This document shows positions 16,908 through 26,155 of a DNA stretch of 64,000 nucleotides, one piece after another. The stretch's first letter is position 1. Each line of letters opens with the position of its first letter. Source of the DNA: Massilia sp. erpn (GTDB lineage: Bacteria > Pseudomonadota > Gammaproteobacteria > Burkholderiales > Burkholderiaceae_D); assembly GCF_024400215.1 (NCBI RefSeq), contig NZ_CP053748.1, positions 2,418,001-2,482,000 of the forward strand. Direction: 5' to 3'. The notes below the pieces were generated by a model. It saw only the letters and a list, made by a program, of their open reading frames with translations. It ran no database searches and was not told the origin of the DNA. The translations under genes were made by a program, and so were the position numbers.

Positions 16908-18560
16908 ATGCTGCGTACACTGTCCATCCGCGATTTCGTCATTGTCGACACGATTGAACTGGAATTTTCCGCCGGCTTTGCCGTCTTCACCGGAGAAACA
17001 GGAGCCGGCAAATCCATCCTGATCGATGCCCTGACCCTGGCGCTGGGCGGACGCGGCGACGCCAGCATCGTGCGCGAAGGTGCGGCCAAGGCCGACATCA
17101 CGGCCGACTTCACCGTTACCGCGCAGGCGGCCGAATGGCTGACCGCCAACGAATTCGCGGCCGACGAAGGCGGCGCCCTGCTGCGCCGCGTGATCGACAA
17201 TGCCGGCCGCTCGAAAGCCTTCATCAACGGCGTGGCCGCCACCGCCGCCCAGCTGCGCGAATTGGGCGACCTGCTGGTCGACATCCACGGCCAGCACGCC
17301 CACCAGTCCCTGCTGAAAACCGAGGCCCAGCGCGAATTGCTCGACAACCAGTCCGGCACCGCGCCCAATGTGCGCGAGGTCAGCGTGGCCTATAAGGCCT
17401 GGCGCGCGCTGGCGCGCCAGCTGGAAGAATTCGAAACCAATGCCGCCAATGTGCTGTACGAGCGCGAGCGCCTGGAATGGCAGGTTGGCGAACTCGACAA
17501 GCTGGCCGCCAAGCCCGGCGAATGGGCCGACATCAGCCATGAGCACAGCCGCCTGTCGCACGCCGCCAGCCTGCTCGAAGGCGCGCAGGAGGCGCTGGCC
17601 GTGATTTCCGAATCGGACGAGCAGCCCATCGTGTCCCAGCTCTCGGCCCTGAACCAGAAGCTGGGCAAGCTGGTGGCCGTCGACGGCGAACTGCAGCCCG
17701 TGGTCGACCTGATCGAATCGGCCCGCATCCAGCTGCAGGAATCGGTGTACGCCCTGAACACCTATCTCGACCGCGTCGAACTCGACCCCGACCGCCTGCG
17801 CGCAGTCGACGCCCGCATGGAAGCGCTGCACTCGACCGCGCGCAAATTCCGCGTCGCGCCCGAAGAGCTGCCGGAAGAGCACGCCAAGCTCAGCACCAAA
17901 CTCGGCCAACTGGCCGACGCCAGCGACATCGACGGCCTGCGCCAGCAGGAAGAAAAACTCAAAGCCGTGTACCTGGATGCCGCCGCCCAGCTCACGCAAA
18001 CCCGCACGGTGGCCGCGCGCCAGCTGGGCGACGCCGTGACCAAGGCCATGCAGGAGCTGAACATGACCGGCGGCCGCTTTGAAATCGCCCTGCATCCTGG
18101 CGAGCCGAGCGCCAAAGGCGTCGAGCAAGTCGAATTCATGGTGGCCGGCCATGCCGGCGTCGCTGCCCGTCCGCTGGCCAAGGTCGCCTCCGGCGGCGAG
18201 CTGGCCCGCATCTCGCTGGCCATTTCCGTGATCACTTCCAAAGCCACCACCACCCCGACCCTGATCTTCGACGAAGTCGACAGCGGCATTGGCGGCGGCG
18301 TGGCCGAAGTGGTGGGCCGCCTGCTGAAGAAGCTCGGCCAGGAACGCCAAGTCCTGTGCGTCACCCATCTGCCGCAAGTGGCCAGCCAGGCCAACCAGCA
18401 CTTCCAGGTCGCCAAGAGCACGCTCGACAATGGCAAAACCGCCTCCCGCATCGACGTGCTCGACGCCACCGCCCGCGTCGAAGAAGTCGCCCGCATGCTC
18501 GGCGGCCTCGAAATCACCGCCACCACCCGCCAGCACGCCCGCGAACTGCTCGCCTCTTGA
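16908..18560 (+). CDS. recN: DNA repair protein RecN
   Basis: SMC-like ATPase of 550 residues acting in double-strand-break repair. It starts MLRTLSIRDFVIVD. Walker A is GETGAGKS (about 29-36), a long coiled coil fills about 150-365, and the C-terminal ATPase half has the ABC signature VASGGELARISLA (near 425) and Walker B with switch region TLIFDEVDSGIGG (near 450-462), all intact. It follows nadK by 17 bp and is probably transcribed from the LexA-box promoter near 15863. A REPIN-like repeat follows immediately. Confidence 0.95.
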   Translation: MLRTLSIRDFVIVDTIELEFSAGFAVFTGETGAGKSILIDALTLALGGRGDASIVREGAAKADITADFTVTAQAAEWLTANEFAADEGGALLRRVIDNAGRSKAFINGVAATAAQLRELGDLLVDIHGQHAHQSLLKTEAQRELLDNQSGTAPNVREVSVAYKAWRALARQLEEFETNAANVLYERERLEWQVGELDKLAAKPGEWADISHEHSRLSHAASLLEGAQEALAVISESDEQPIVSQLSALNQKLGKLVAVDGELQPVVDLIESARIQLQESVYALNTYLDRVELDPDRLRAVDARMEALHSTARKFRVAPEELPEEHAKLSTKLGQLADASDIDGLRQQEEKLKAVYLDAAAQLTQTRTVAARQLGDAVTKAMQELNMTGGRFEIALHPGEPSAKGVEQVEFMVAGHAGVAARPLAKVASGGELARISLAISVITSKATTTPTLIFDEVDSGIGGGVAEVVGRLLKKLGQERQVLCVTHLPQVASQANQHFQVAKSTLDNGKTASRIDVLDATARVEEVARMLGGLEITATTRQHARELLAS

Positions 18561-18570
18561 TCTACCTCAA

Positions 18571-18670
18571 ACAATGTCCCACCCTGGTGTCAGGCACTAG
18601 AGTCGGACATTCTTTGATCTAGCGCAAAAAATGTCCGACCTTCGTGCCTGACACCAGGGTGGGACATTGT
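18571..18670. repeat. Nested inverted repeat, REPIN-like element
   Basis: Two 27-bp arms, 18571-18597 and 18644-18670, are perfect reverse complements (outer arm begins ACAATGTCCCACCCTGG). Inside lies a second perfect 10-bp inverted pair, GTCGGACATT (18602-18611) and AATGTCCGAC (18630-18639). Both layers carry the word ATGTCC-A-CC next to GTGTCAGGCAC or CGTGCCTGAC. Two REP-like units facing each other is the REPIN pattern. It sits in the recN-hemH gap and could also form a strong RNA hairpin. Confidence 0.8.
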
Positions 18671-18701
18671 TTGATTTGGCGCAAACGGTGGGGTGGGGCA
18701 C

Positions 18702-18707
18702 TATAAT
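18702..18707 (+). promoter_or_regulatory. Candidate -10 box for hemH
   Basis: TATAAT, a perfect -10 hexamer, lies 35 bp before the hemH ATG. No good -35 is seen at 16-18 bp spacing, so this is a weak call. It argues against starting hemH at the ATG at 18706, which overlaps the box. Confidence 0.35.
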
Positions 18708-18741
18708 GGCGGGCTTTCCTGGACTTTCTTCGACGGGTTTT

Positions 18742-19851
18742 ATGTCTTTCGCTAAAGAGCCACCTTTTGCCCATGGCAGCACTTCTCGCAGCGCTGTCGT
18801 TCTCGTTAATCTGGGGACGCCGGATGCGCCATCCCGGGGCGCGCTGCGCCGCTATCTGCGCGAGTTTTTGTGGGATCCGCGCGTGGTGGAGATTCCGCGC
18901 GCACTCTGGTGGCTGATCCTGAACGGGGCGATCCTGCCTTTCCGCTCGGGACAGTCGGCGCATAAGTATGCGTCGATCTGGACGCGCGAGGGTTCGCCGC
19001 TGAAAGTCCATACCCAGGCCCAGGCGCGTCTTTTAAGCGAGGCGCTCGCCGAACGCGGCCACAGCGAGCTGACGGTGGCCATGGCCATGCGCTATGGCTC
19101 GCCTGCGCTGCCCGAGGTGCTGGCCAAGCTCAAGGCCGAGGGCTGCGAGCGCATCGTCATCCTGCCGGCCTATCCGCAGTATTCGGGCACGACCACGGCC
19201 TCCATCTATGACGCGGTGTTCGCCCACTATAAGCACATCCGCAACGTGCCGGAACTGCGCCTGGTGCGCAATTATCACGAGCATGAGGGCTATATCGGCG
19301 CGCTGGCCGAATCGATCGAGGCGCACTGGGAGCAGCATGGCCGTCCCGATAAACTGGTGATGAGCTTCCACGGCGTGCCCAAGCGCACCCTGCTGCTGGG
19401 CGACCCCTACCATTGCGAGTGCATGAAGACGGCGCGCCTGCTGGCTGCCCGGCTCAAACTGGGTGCCGACGATTATGTGGTCACTTTCCAGTCCCGCTTC
19501 GGCAAGGCTGAGTGGCTGCAGCCCTACACAGCGCCGACGGTGCAGGCGCTGGCGCGCCAGGGTGCGCGCCGCCTTGATGTGATCTGTCCTGGCTTCACCA
19601 GCGATTGCCTGGAAACGCTGGAAGAGATCGCCATGGAGGTGCGCGCCGACTTCGAGGCGGCCGGCGGCCAGGAATTCCACTACATCCCCTGCCTGAACGA
19701 AGCGCCGGCCTGGATCGCGGCCCTGGCTGAAATTGCCGAGCAGCACATCATCGGCTGGCCGACCCTGCAGACGGCGGCCCAGCGCGAGCTGCACAAAAAA
19801 GCGGCGGACGCCTCGCGCGCCGCCGCCCTGCAACTGGGCGCCGAGGCCTGA
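18742..19851 (+). CDS. hemH: Ferrochelatase
   Basis: Inserts ferrous iron into protoporphyrin IX, the last step of heme synthesis. The 369-residue chain opens its domain with AVVLVNLGTPDAPSRGALRR (near 19-38). The catalytic histidine lies in VMSFHGVPKRTLL (near 206), and the late glutamate of the active site in CPGFTSDCLETLEEI (near 285-299). The ATG at 18742 is preferred because upstream in-frame starts overlap the -10 box or the repeat element. Heme supply links it loosely to the iron locus at the window start. Confidence 0.93.
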   Translation: MSFAKEPPFAHGSTSRSAVVLVNLGTPDAPSRGALRRYLREFLWDPRVVEIPRALWWLILNGAILPFRSGQSAHKYASIWTREGSPLKVHTQAQARLLSEALAERGHSELTVAMAMRYGSPALPEVLAKLKAEGCERIVILPAYPQYSGTTTASIYDAVFAHYKHIRNVPELRLVRNYHEHEGYIGALAESIEAHWEQHGRPDKLVMSFHGVPKRTLLLGDPYHCECMKTARLLAARLKLGADDYVVTFQSRFGKAEWLQPYTAPTVQALARQGARRLDVICPGFTSDCLETLEEIAMEVRADFEAAGGQEFHYIPCLNEAPAWIAALAEIAEQHIIGWPTLQTAAQRELHKKAADASRAAALQLGAEA

Positions 19852-19948
19852 CAGCGGGCCGCCAGCGGCCCTGGCACCGGGCGCCGCCGGGGCGCCGGGC
19901 GTAATCAGCACTTGCCGGTGACGAGTGCCAGCCTGTTACAATACCCGG

Positions 19949-20035
19949 TCAGGGTAACAGTTCGGTATAGCAGATCCACGCCGTCGCCAGCACGATGTAG
20001 GCGAGCAGGGTGGCTGTGACGAGGGACAGTTTCAT
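19949..20035 (-). CDS. Candidate 28-residue single-helix membrane protein
   Basis: A small open frame encodes MKLSLVTATLLAYIVLATAW plus ICYTELLP: a short positive start, a hydrophobic stretch of about 20 residues and a short acidic tail, as in known bacterial small membrane proteins. GGAA lies 8 bp before the ATG, which is modest support. It is the only coding candidate in the 380-bp gap between hemH and grpE. Homology could not be tested, so this is a candidate rather than a firm gene. Confidence 0.4.
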   Translation of the reverse strand: MKLSLVTATLLAYIVLATAWICYTELLP

Positions 20036-20146
20036 GGCGGTTTCCAAAGCGCGGTTCAGTTTTCATCTTAGCCGCTGCGGGCCAAAAACCTATGTCGAGA
20101 ATGTTGCGAAATTGTAAATTGCTCGTTACATGCGGCCCCGCCTGCT

Positions 20147-20174
20147 CTTGAAAACCAGCGCAGGATCCCCATTT
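20147..20174 (+). promoter_or_regulatory. Heat-shock (sigma-32) promoter of grpE
   Basis: CTTGAAA (20147-20153), a 13-bp spacer and CCCCATTT (20167-20174) match the sigma-32 consensus CTTGAAA-N13/14-CCCCATnT fully. It lies 57 bp before the grpE ATG. No CIRCE inverted repeat is seen here, so control appears to be by the heat-shock sigma factor rather than HrcA. Confidence 0.85.
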
Positions 20175-20231
20175 CCCGCCCAGTGGTATCCGGACAAAAA
20201 ACTAACATTCACGATAGTAGGAGTCTTTTAG

Positions 20232-20777
20232 ATGCAAGATCAGGAAAATCAGGCCGTGCCTAATCAAGAGGCGGAGCCGGTGCAGGCCCAGCCGGCGGCA
20301 CCAGCTGAACCTGCCGTTCCAAGTCTGGAAGAGCAACTGGCCAGCGCCGAAGCGCGCATCGCCGAGATGCAGGACGCCTTCATGCGCGCCAAGGCTGAGG
20401 CCGACAATATCCGCCGCCGCGCCCAGGAAGATGTGGCGAAAGCGCACAAATTCGCCGTGGAAAGCTTTGCCGAAGCCATGGTGCCGGTCAAGGACAGCCT
20501 GGAAATGGCCCTGAAAGTCGAGGCGCCGACCCTGGAATCGCTGAAGGAAGGCGTGGAAATGACGCTGAAACAGCTCAATTCCGCCTTCGAAAAGAACCGT
20601 CTGATCGAAATCATGCCGGCCCAGGGCGAAAAACTCGACCCGAACCGCCACCAGGCCGTGGCCGTCGTGCCGGCCGATCAGGAAGCCAATACGGTTGTTG
20701 CTGTATTGCAAAAAGGCTATATGATTGCCGACCGCCTGCTGCGTCCGGCCATCGTCACGGCCGCTCAGCCGAAATAA
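20232..20777 (+). CDS. grpE: Nucleotide exchange factor GrpE
   Basis: DnaK co-chaperone that triggers ADP release, 181 residues. The N-terminal 30 residues are acidic and Pro/Ala-rich, followed by the long dimerisation coiled coil (about 32-95, including [18 protein letters not shown]). The beta domain has the family ending [12 protein letters not shown]...[27 protein letters not shown] precedes the ATG by 7 bases. dnaK follows after 86 bp with its own putative sigma-32 promoter. Confidence 0.95.
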   Translation: MQDQENQAVPNQEAEPVQAQPAAPAEPAVPSLEEQLASAEARIAEMQDAFMRAKAEADNIRRRAQEDVAKAHKFAVESFAEAMVPVKDSLEMALKVEAPTLESLKEGVEMTLKQLNSAFEKNRLIEIMPAQGEKLDPNRHQAVAVVPADQEANTVVAVLQKGYMIADRLLRPAIVTAAQPK

Positions 20778-20794
20778 TGCCGCTTGTTTGAGCA

Positions 20795-20823
20795 CTTGAA
20801 AACGATACAGCTTTTCCACATAT
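20795..20823 (+). promoter_or_regulatory. Second sigma-32-like promoter, before dnaK
   Basis: CTTGAAA (20795-20801) followed after 14 bp by CCACATAT (20816-20823) fits CCCCATnT with one mismatch. It begins 18 bp after the grpE stop and ends 41 bp before the dnaK ATG, giving dnaK a separate heat-shock start. Confidence 0.6.
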
Positions 20824-20863
20824 AAGAACTATCTGAAACTTTAGTAAATAGGAAGAATAAATC

Positions 20864-22813
20864 ATGGGCAAAATCATCGGTATTGACTTGGGGACCACCA
20901 ACTCCTGCGTTTCCATCATGGAAAACGGCACCCCGAAAGTGATCGAGAACGCCGAAGGCGCGCGTACCACGCCGTCGATCATTGCGTACCAGGAAGACGG
21001 TGAAATCCTGGTCGGCGCGCCAGCCAAACGCCAGGCCGTCACCAACCCGAAGAACACCCTGTTCGCGGTGAAGCGCCTGATCGGCCGCAAGTTTGAAGAA
21101 AAAGAAGTACAGAAGGACATCTCGCTGATGCCTTACGAGATCGCCAAGGCCGACAACGGCGACGCCTGGATCGGCGTGCGCGACAAGAAGCTGGCCCCAC
21201 CGCAGATTTCTGCGGAAGTGCTGCGCAAAATGAAGAAAACGGCAGAAGACTACCTCGGTGAAGAAGTCACCGAAGCCGTGATCACCGTGCCGGCTTACTT
21301 CAACGACTCGCAGCGCCAGGCGACCAAGGACGCCGGCCGCATCGCCGGTCTGGACGTAAAGCGCATCATCAACGAACCAACCGCGGCGGCCCTGGCTTTC
21401 GGCCTGGACAAGACCGACAAGGGCGACCGCAAGATCGCCGTGTATGACCTGGGCGGCGGCACCTTCGACGTGTCCATCATCGAGATCGCCGACGTGGACG
21501 GCGAGAAGCAGTTCGAAGTGCTGTCGACCAACGGCGACACCTTCCTCGGCGGTGAAGACTTCGACCAGCGCGTGATCGACTACATCATCGACGAATTCAA
21601 GAAGATCAACGGCCTGGACCTGAAAAAAGACCCGATCGCCCTGCAGCGCATCAAGGCTTCGGCCGAGCGCGCGAAGATCGAGCTGTCCTCATCCGCCCAG
21701 ACCGAGATCAACGAGCCGTACATCGCCATGGCCAACGGCGCGCCGGTCCACCTGAACCTGAAGATGACCCGTGCCAAGCTGGAGTCCCTGGTTGAGGAAC
21801 TGATCGCCAAGACCATCGAGCCATGCCGCACCGCCATCAAGGACGCCGGCGTGAAAGTGTCCGACATCGACGACATCATCCTGGTCGGCGGCATGACCCG
21901 TATGCCGAAGGTGCAGGAAAAAGTGAAAGAGTTCTTCGGCAAGGATCCACGCAAGGACGTGAACCCTGACGAAGCCGTGGCCGTGGGCGCCGCGATCCAG
22001 GGCGCAGTGCTGTCGGGCGAGCGCAAGGACCTGCTGCTGCTGGACGTGACCCCGCTGTCGCTGGGCATCGAGACCCTGGGTGGCGTGATGACCAAGATGA
22101 TCCACAAGAACACCACGATTCCTACCAAGTTCTCGCAAGTGTTCTCCACCGCTGACGACAACCAGCCGGCCGTGACCATCAAGGTGTATCAGGGCGAGCG
22201 TGAAATCGCCGCCGGCAACAAGGCCCTGGGCGAATTCAATCTGGAAGGCATCCCGCCGGCAGCGCGCGGCACCCCGCAGATCGAAGTGACCTTCGACATC
22301 GACGCCAACGGCATTCTGCACGTGGGCGCGAAAGACAAGGCCACCGGCAAGGAAAACAAGATCACCATCAAGGCCAACTCCGGCCTGTCGGAAGATGAAA
22401 TCCAGAAGATGGTGAAGGACGCCGAGCTGAACGCCGAAGAAGACAAGAAGCTGAAAGAGCTGGCCGAGTCGCGCAACCAGGCCGACGCCCTGGTGCACTC
22501 GACCCGCAAATCGCTGACCGAATACGGCGACAAGCTGGAAGGCGGCGAGAAAGAGAAGATCGAAGCGGCCATCACCGAGCTGGAAGCGTCGCTGAAAACC
22601 GGCGACAAGGCCGAGATCGACGCCAAGGTGGCTGCCCTGTCGACCGCTTCGCAGAAGCTGGGCGAGAAGATGTACGCTGACATGCAGGCGCAGCAAGCTG
22701 CCGCCGGCGGCGCGGAAGGTGCACAGCAGCAGCAAGCTGGCGGCGCCGAAGCCAAGCCACAGCAGGACGACGTGGTCGACGCCGACTTCAAGGAAGTCAA
22801 AGACAGCAAGTAA
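20864..22813 (+). CDS. dnaK: Chaperone protein DnaK (Hsp70)
   Basis: Cytosolic Hsp70, 649 residues. The actin-like ATPase domain starts [20 protein letters not shown], includes [13 protein letters not shown] (near 193-205), and contains [11 protein letters not shown] (near 340). The interdomain linker LLLLDV (near 389) leads to the substrate-binding domain, and a Gln/Ala/Gly-rich tail ends in [13 protein letters not shown], the usual conserved C-terminus. GGAAG stands upstream of the start codon. A strong terminator follows, before dnaJ. Confidence 0.98.
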   Translation: MGKIIGIDLGTTNSCVSIMENGTPKVIENAEGARTTPSIIAYQEDGEILVGAPAKRQAVTNPKNTLFAVKRLIGRKFEEKEVQKDISLMPYEIAKADNGDAWIGVRDKKLAPPQISAEVLRKMKKTAEDYLGEEVTEAVITVPAYFNDSQRQATKDAGRIAGLDVKRIINEPTAAALAFGLDKTDKGDRKIAVYDLGGGTFDVSIIEIADVDGEKQFEVLSTNGDTFLGGEDFDQRVIDYIIDEFKKINGLDLKKDPIALQRIKASAERAKIELSSSAQTEINEPYIAMANGAPVHLNLKMTRAKLESLVEELIAKTIEPCRTAIKDAGVKVSDIDDIILVGGMTRMPKVQEKVKEFFGKDPRKDVNPDEAVAVGAAIQGAVLSGERKDLLLLDVTPLSLGIETLGGVMTKMIHKNTTIPTKFSQVFSTADDNQPAVTIKVYQGEREIAAGNKALGEFNLEGIPPAARGTPQIEVTFDIDANGILHVGAKDKATGKENKITIKANSGLSEDEIQKMVKDAELNAEEDKKLKELAESRNQADALVHSTRKSLTEYGDKLEGGEKEKIEAAITELEASLKTGDKAEIDAKVAALSTASQKLGEKMYADMQAQQAAAGGAEGAQQQQAGGAEAKPQQDDVVDADFKEVKDSK

Positions 22814-22870
22814 GCCGTCGCACACTTCGGTCGAGTGTAAGGCGCGGCGCATCGCCGCCGCGCCGGACCT

Positions 22871-22912
22871 GCCGAGCAGAGCGTCCGTCCGACGGTGCCT
22901 GCTCGGCTTTTT
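22871..22912 (+). terminator. Intrinsic terminator between dnaK and dnaJ
   Basis: GCCGAGCAG (22871-22879) pairs with CTGCTCGGC (22899-22907), followed by five T (22908-22912). It lies 58 bp after the dnaK stop and 40 bp before dnaJ, so it probably lowers dnaJ expression relative to dnaK. Confidence 0.75.
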
Positions 22913-22952
22913 CGCATAATCGGTACATCAGTAAAAGCAAGGTGCCTACAAG

Positions 22953-24077
22953 ATGGCAAAGCGTGATTTTTACGAGATCCTCGGGGTCGCCAAGAATTCG
23001 TCGGAAGACGAAATCAAGAAAGCCTATCGCAAGCTAGCGATGAAATATCATCCGGACCGCAATCCGGACAATAAAGAGGCGGAAGAGAAGTTCAAGGAAG
23101 TCAAGGAAGCCTATGAGATGCTGACCAATCCGGAGAAGCGCGAGGCCTATGACCGCTATGGTCATGCCGGCGTGGACCCGAATATGGGCGGCGGTGGCGG
23201 CGGCTTCGGCGCCGGCGGTTTCGGCGACGCCTTTGGCGATATCTTCGGCGACATTTTCGGCGGCGGCGGCCGCCGCAGCTCCGGCCCGCAGGTGTATCGC
23301 GGCGCCGATCTGCGCTACAACCTGGAAATCACGCTGGAACAGGCGGCGCACGGCTTCGACACCACGATCCGCGTGCCGTCCTGGGACAAGTGCGACACCT
23401 GCCACGGTTCCGGCGCCAAGCCGGGTACCTCGCCGACCACCTGCGGCACGTGCGGCGGCCACGGCCAGGTCCGCATGCAGCAGGGCTTCTTCAGCATCCA
23501 GCAGACCTGCCCGAAATGCCATGGCACCGGCAAGATCATTCCCGAGCCATGCCCATCGTGCGCCGGTGCGGGCCGCATCAAGCGCAACAAGACGCTGGAA
23601 GTGAAGATCCCGGTCGGCATCGACAACGGCATGCGCATCCGTTCCACCGGCAACGGCGAGCCAGGCACCAACGGCGGCCCGCCCGGCGACCTGTATGTGG
23701 AAATCCACATCAAGGCGCACCCGGTGTTCCAGCGCGAAGGCGACGACCTGCATTGCGAGATGCCGATCTCCTTCGCCAAGGCGGCGCTGGGCGGCGAGAT
23801 CGAAGTGCCGACCCTGGATGGCAAGGTGTCCTTCACCGTGCCGGAAGGCACCCAGTCGGGCAAGACTTTCCGCCTGAAAGGCAAGGGCATCAAGGGTGTG
23901 CGTTCCGGTTATCCGGGCGACCTGTTCTGCCACGTGGCCGTGGAAACCCCGGTCAAGCTGACGGAAAAACAAAAAGAGCTGTTGCGCGAATTCGACCGTT
24001 CCACGGTGGAAGGCGGTTCCAAGCACAGCCCGCAGACCAAGACCTGGAAAGACAAGGTCAAGGACTTCTTCGAGTAA
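22953..24077 (+). CDS. dnaJ: Chaperone protein DnaJ (Hsp40)
   Basis: Type I Hsp40, 374 residues, stimulating DnaK ATPase activity. The J domain (1-70) has the HPD motif in [10 protein letters not shown] (near 30-39). A Gly/Phe-rich linker (about 75-105) is followed by four CxxCxGxG-type zinc motifs (near 144-210: [32 protein letters not shown]). The C-terminal substrate domains are complete. It is separated from dnaK by an intrinsic terminator. Confidence 0.97.
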   Translation: MAKRDFYEILGVAKNSSEDEIKKAYRKLAMKYHPDRNPDNKEAEEKFKEVKEAYEMLTNPEKREAYDRYGHAGVDPNMGGGGGGFGAGGFGDAFGDIFGDIFGGGGRRSSGPQVYRGADLRYNLEITLEQAAHGFDTTIRVPSWDKCDTCHGSGAKPGTSPTTCGTCGGHGQVRMQQGFFSIQQTCPKCHGTGKIIPEPCPSCAGAGRIKRNKTLEVKIPVGIDNGMRIRSTGNGEPGTNGGPPGDLYVEIHIKAHPVFQREGDDLHCEMPISFAKAALGGEIEVPTLDGKVSFTVPEGTQSGKTFRLKGKGIKGVRSGYPGDLFCHVAVETPVKLTEKQKELLREFDRSTVEGGSKHSPQTKTWKDKVKDFFE

Positions 24078-24094
24078 GATAGCATCACCTTTCT

Positions 24095-24117
24095 CCGCGC
24101 CGGGCGCCCCGGCGCGG
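24095..24117. terminator. GC-rich hairpin after dnaJ
   Basis: A perfect 10-bp stem CCGCGCCGGG / CCCGGCGCGG with a 3-bp loop starts 17 bp after the dnaJ stop. There is no T tract, so it may act in 3'-end stability or Rho-assisted termination rather than as a simple intrinsic terminator. A second, imperfect hairpin (24129-24161) follows before the carbonic anhydrase gene. Confidence 0.45.
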
Positions 24118-24181
24118 CCTGCCTAACGGACCGCCGCCATCATCCCGATGGTACGGCGGTCTTGCTACGATAGGAGCATCA

Positions 24182-24859
24182 ATGAGCGAAGCAATCAAGA
24201 GCCCTGCAGCCCTGCAGGAACTGCTCAACAACAACCGCCGCTGGGCCGACTCCATGGTCGCCCGCGATCCCGACTTTTTCAAGCGCCTGGAGCAGCAAGC
24301 CTCCCCGGAATACCTGTGGATCGGTTGCTCCGACAGCCGCGTGCCGGCGAACGAACTGCTGGGCCTCGCGCCGGGCGATGTGTTCGTCCACCGTAATATC
24401 GCCAATGTGGTGGTGCACTCGGACCTGAACTGCCTGTCCGTGCTGCAGTTTGCCATCGACGTGCTGAAGGTGAAGCATGTGATGATCGTCGGCCACTACG
24501 GCTGCAAAGGCGTACACGCCGCCCTGACCGGCGGCCGCGTGGGCCTGGCCGACAATTGGCTGCGCCATGTGCAGGACGTGGCGCAGAAGCATGAGCGCTA
24601 TCTGGGCGACGTGCTGGAAACGCCTAAGCGCAGCGAACGCTTGTGCGAACTGAACGTGGTGGAGCAGGTGGTGAATGTGTGCCAGACCACTATCGTGCAG
24701 GACGCCTGGGACCGCGGCCAGGAACTGAGTGTGCATGGCTGGGTGTATGGCTTGAAGGACGGCCACCTGCACGATCTGGAAATGACCGTCAGCGGCCCGA
24801 CCGACCTGGCGGCCCGCGTGCGCAGCCGCCTGGCGCACTACGAAGTGCCAGCCACCTGA
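24182..24859 (+). CDS. can: Beta-class carbonic anhydrase
   Basis: Zinc enzyme interconverting CO2 and bicarbonate, 225 residues. The zinc ligands and catalytic pair are visible: CSDSR (Cys49, Asp51 and Arg53 of the block), and HYGC (His and Cys near 105-108). The block VFVHRNIANVV (near 67-77) is conserved in the family. TAGGAG lies 6 bp before the ATG. It stands alone between dnaJ and the LexA-box operon. Confidence 0.95.
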   Translation: MSEAIKSPAALQELLNNNRRWADSMVARDPDFFKRLEQQASPEYLWIGCSDSRVPANELLGLAPGDVFVHRNIANVVVHSDLNCLSVLQFAIDVLKVKHVMIVGHYGCKGVHAALTGGRVGLADNWLRHVQDVAQKHERYLGDVLETPKRSERLCELNVVEQVVNVCQTTIVQDAWDRGQELSVHGWVYGLKDGHLHDLEMTVSGPTDLAARVRSRLAHYEVPAT

Positions 24860-24895
24860 TGTAAAAGCCTGACTCCTGGCGCTGCTTCAGATATG

Positions 24896-24911
24896 CTGTA
24901 TGTATGTACAG
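24896..24911 (+). promoter_or_regulatory. LexA (SOS) box before the radical SAM/UdgX operon
   Basis: CTGTATGTATGTACAG is an exact CTGT-N8-ACAG LexA operator with an alternating centre like strong SOS boxes. It ends 14 bp before the ATG at 24926, a position where LexA would block transcription start or early elongation. It rules out the ATG at 24893, which overlaps the box. Confidence 0.72.
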
Positions 24912-24925
24912 TTATGGGCGGCGTC

Positions 24926-26155
24926 ATGGAGTTGACAGACAAGCTGGAGATCCTGGCCGATGCGGCCAAATACGACGCATCCTGCGCCAGCAGCGCCGCG
25001 CCCAAGCGCTCGTCCGCAGGCAAGGACGGCATCGGCGCCACCAATGGCATGGGCATCTGCCACAGCTACACGCCGGACGGCCGCTGCGTCTCCCTGCTGA
25101 AAATCCTGCTCACCAATTTCTGCATCTACGACTGCCAGTACTGCGTGAACCGGCGCACCTCGAACGTGCCGCGCGCCCGCTTCACCGTGCAGGAAGTGGT
25201 CAAGCTGACCGTCGATTTCTACCTGCGCAATTACATCGAGGGGCTGTTCCTCAGCTCCGGCATCATCCAGTCGGCTGACTACACGATGGAACAACTGGTG
25301 ACGATCGCGCGCGAACTGCGCGAAGTGCACCGCTTCCGCGGCTATATCCACCTGAAGACGATTCCCGATGCCGATCCGGCCCTGATCGCGGCAGCGGGCC
25401 GCTACGCCGACCGGCTCAGCGTGAATATCGAACTGCCGACCCAGAGCAGCATCGAGCGACTGGCGCCGGAAAAGAGCGTGCATACCATCAAGCTGGCGAT
25501 GGGCGCGATCCGCCTCAAGCTCGATGAAAAAGCGGATGAGCCGAAAGCGCCGCGCTTCGCCCCGGCCGGACAAAGCACGCAGATGATCGTCGGCGCTGAC
25601 GCCAGCGACGACCAGCGCATTCTCAGCACAGCCGCAACCCTGTACGGCAGTTATAAACTCAAGCGCGTCTATTATTCGGCCTTCAGCCCCATCCCGCACA
25701 GTCCCAAAAGCGTGCCGCTGGCACCGCCCCCGCTGCTGCGCGAACACCGCTTGTACCAGGCCGACTTTCTGTTGCGCGGCTATGGCTTCCAGGTCAGCGA
25801 GCTGCTGCCGCAGCCGGGCAATCTGGCGCTCGATATCGATCCCAAGCTGGCCTGGGCGCTGGCCAACCGCCAGCACTTCCCGCTCGACCTGAACCGCGCC
25901 GACCTGGCGATGATTGCGCGCGTGCCCGGCATCGGCCTGCTCAACGCCAAACGCATTGTCGAGCTGCGCCGCCTGCGGCGCGTGCGCTATGCCGACCTGT
26001 CGCGCCTGCGCTGCAGCATGAAGAAGGCGGCGCCCTTCATCATCACCGCCGACTACACGCCCGCGCGCGACACCACGTCTTCCGAGACCTTGCGCCGCGC
26101 CATGGCAGAGCGCCAGCAGCAGCTCGCGCTTTGGCCGGAATTGCAGGCGGCATGA
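24926..26155 (+). CDS. Radical SAM protein, putative DNA modification/repair type
   Basis: Protein of 409 residues of the radical SAM family annotated as putative DNA modification/repair and genomically linked to uracil-DNA glycosylase-like proteins. The [4Fe-4S]/SAM motif is CIYDCQYC (Cys66, Cys70, Cys73). A C-terminal helix-hairpin-helix (ARVPGIGLLNAKRIVEL, about 331-347) suggests DNA binding. The start at 24926 (MELTDKLEILADAAKYDASC) fits the family N-terminus; an ATG at 24914 is possible but has no ribosome site. The next gene overlaps by 4 bp (ATGA). The LexA-type box just upstream indicates SOS induction. The chemical reaction is not known. Confidence 0.88.
   Translation: MELTDKLEILADAAKYDASCASSAAPKRSSAGKDGIGATNGMGICHSYTPDGRCVSLLKILLTNFCIYDCQYCVNRRTSNVPRARFTVQEVVKLTVDFYLRNYIEGLFLSSGIIQSADYTMEQLVTIARELREVHRFRGYIHLKTIPDADPALIAAAGRYADRLSVNIELPTQSSIERLAPEKSVHTIKLAMGAIRLKLDEKADEPKAPRFAPAGQSTQMIVGADASDDQRILSTAATLYGSYKLKRVYYSAFSPIPHSPKSVPLAPPPLLREHRLYQADFLLRGYGFQVSELLPQPGNLALDIDPKLAWALANRQHFPLDLNRADLAMIARVPGIGLLNAKRIVELRRLRRVRYADLSRLRCSMKKAAPFIITADYTPARDTTSSETLRRAMAERQQQLALWPELQAA

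Noticed and set aside
18571..18670. Possible CRISPR or attachment site at the repeated words
   Set aside because: Only one inverted pair with no direct-repeat array and no integrase nearby; a REPIN-like element explains it better.
20778..20863. CIRCE element before dnaK
   Set aside because: No TTAGCACTC/GAGTGCTAA pair is present; only a GAGCACTT word occurs, which is part of the sigma-32 -35 region.
26130..26152. Earlier ATG at 26131 as the UdgX start
   Set aside because: It lies inside the radical SAM coding end and lacks a ribosome site; the ATGA overlap at 26152 is typical of coupled genes.
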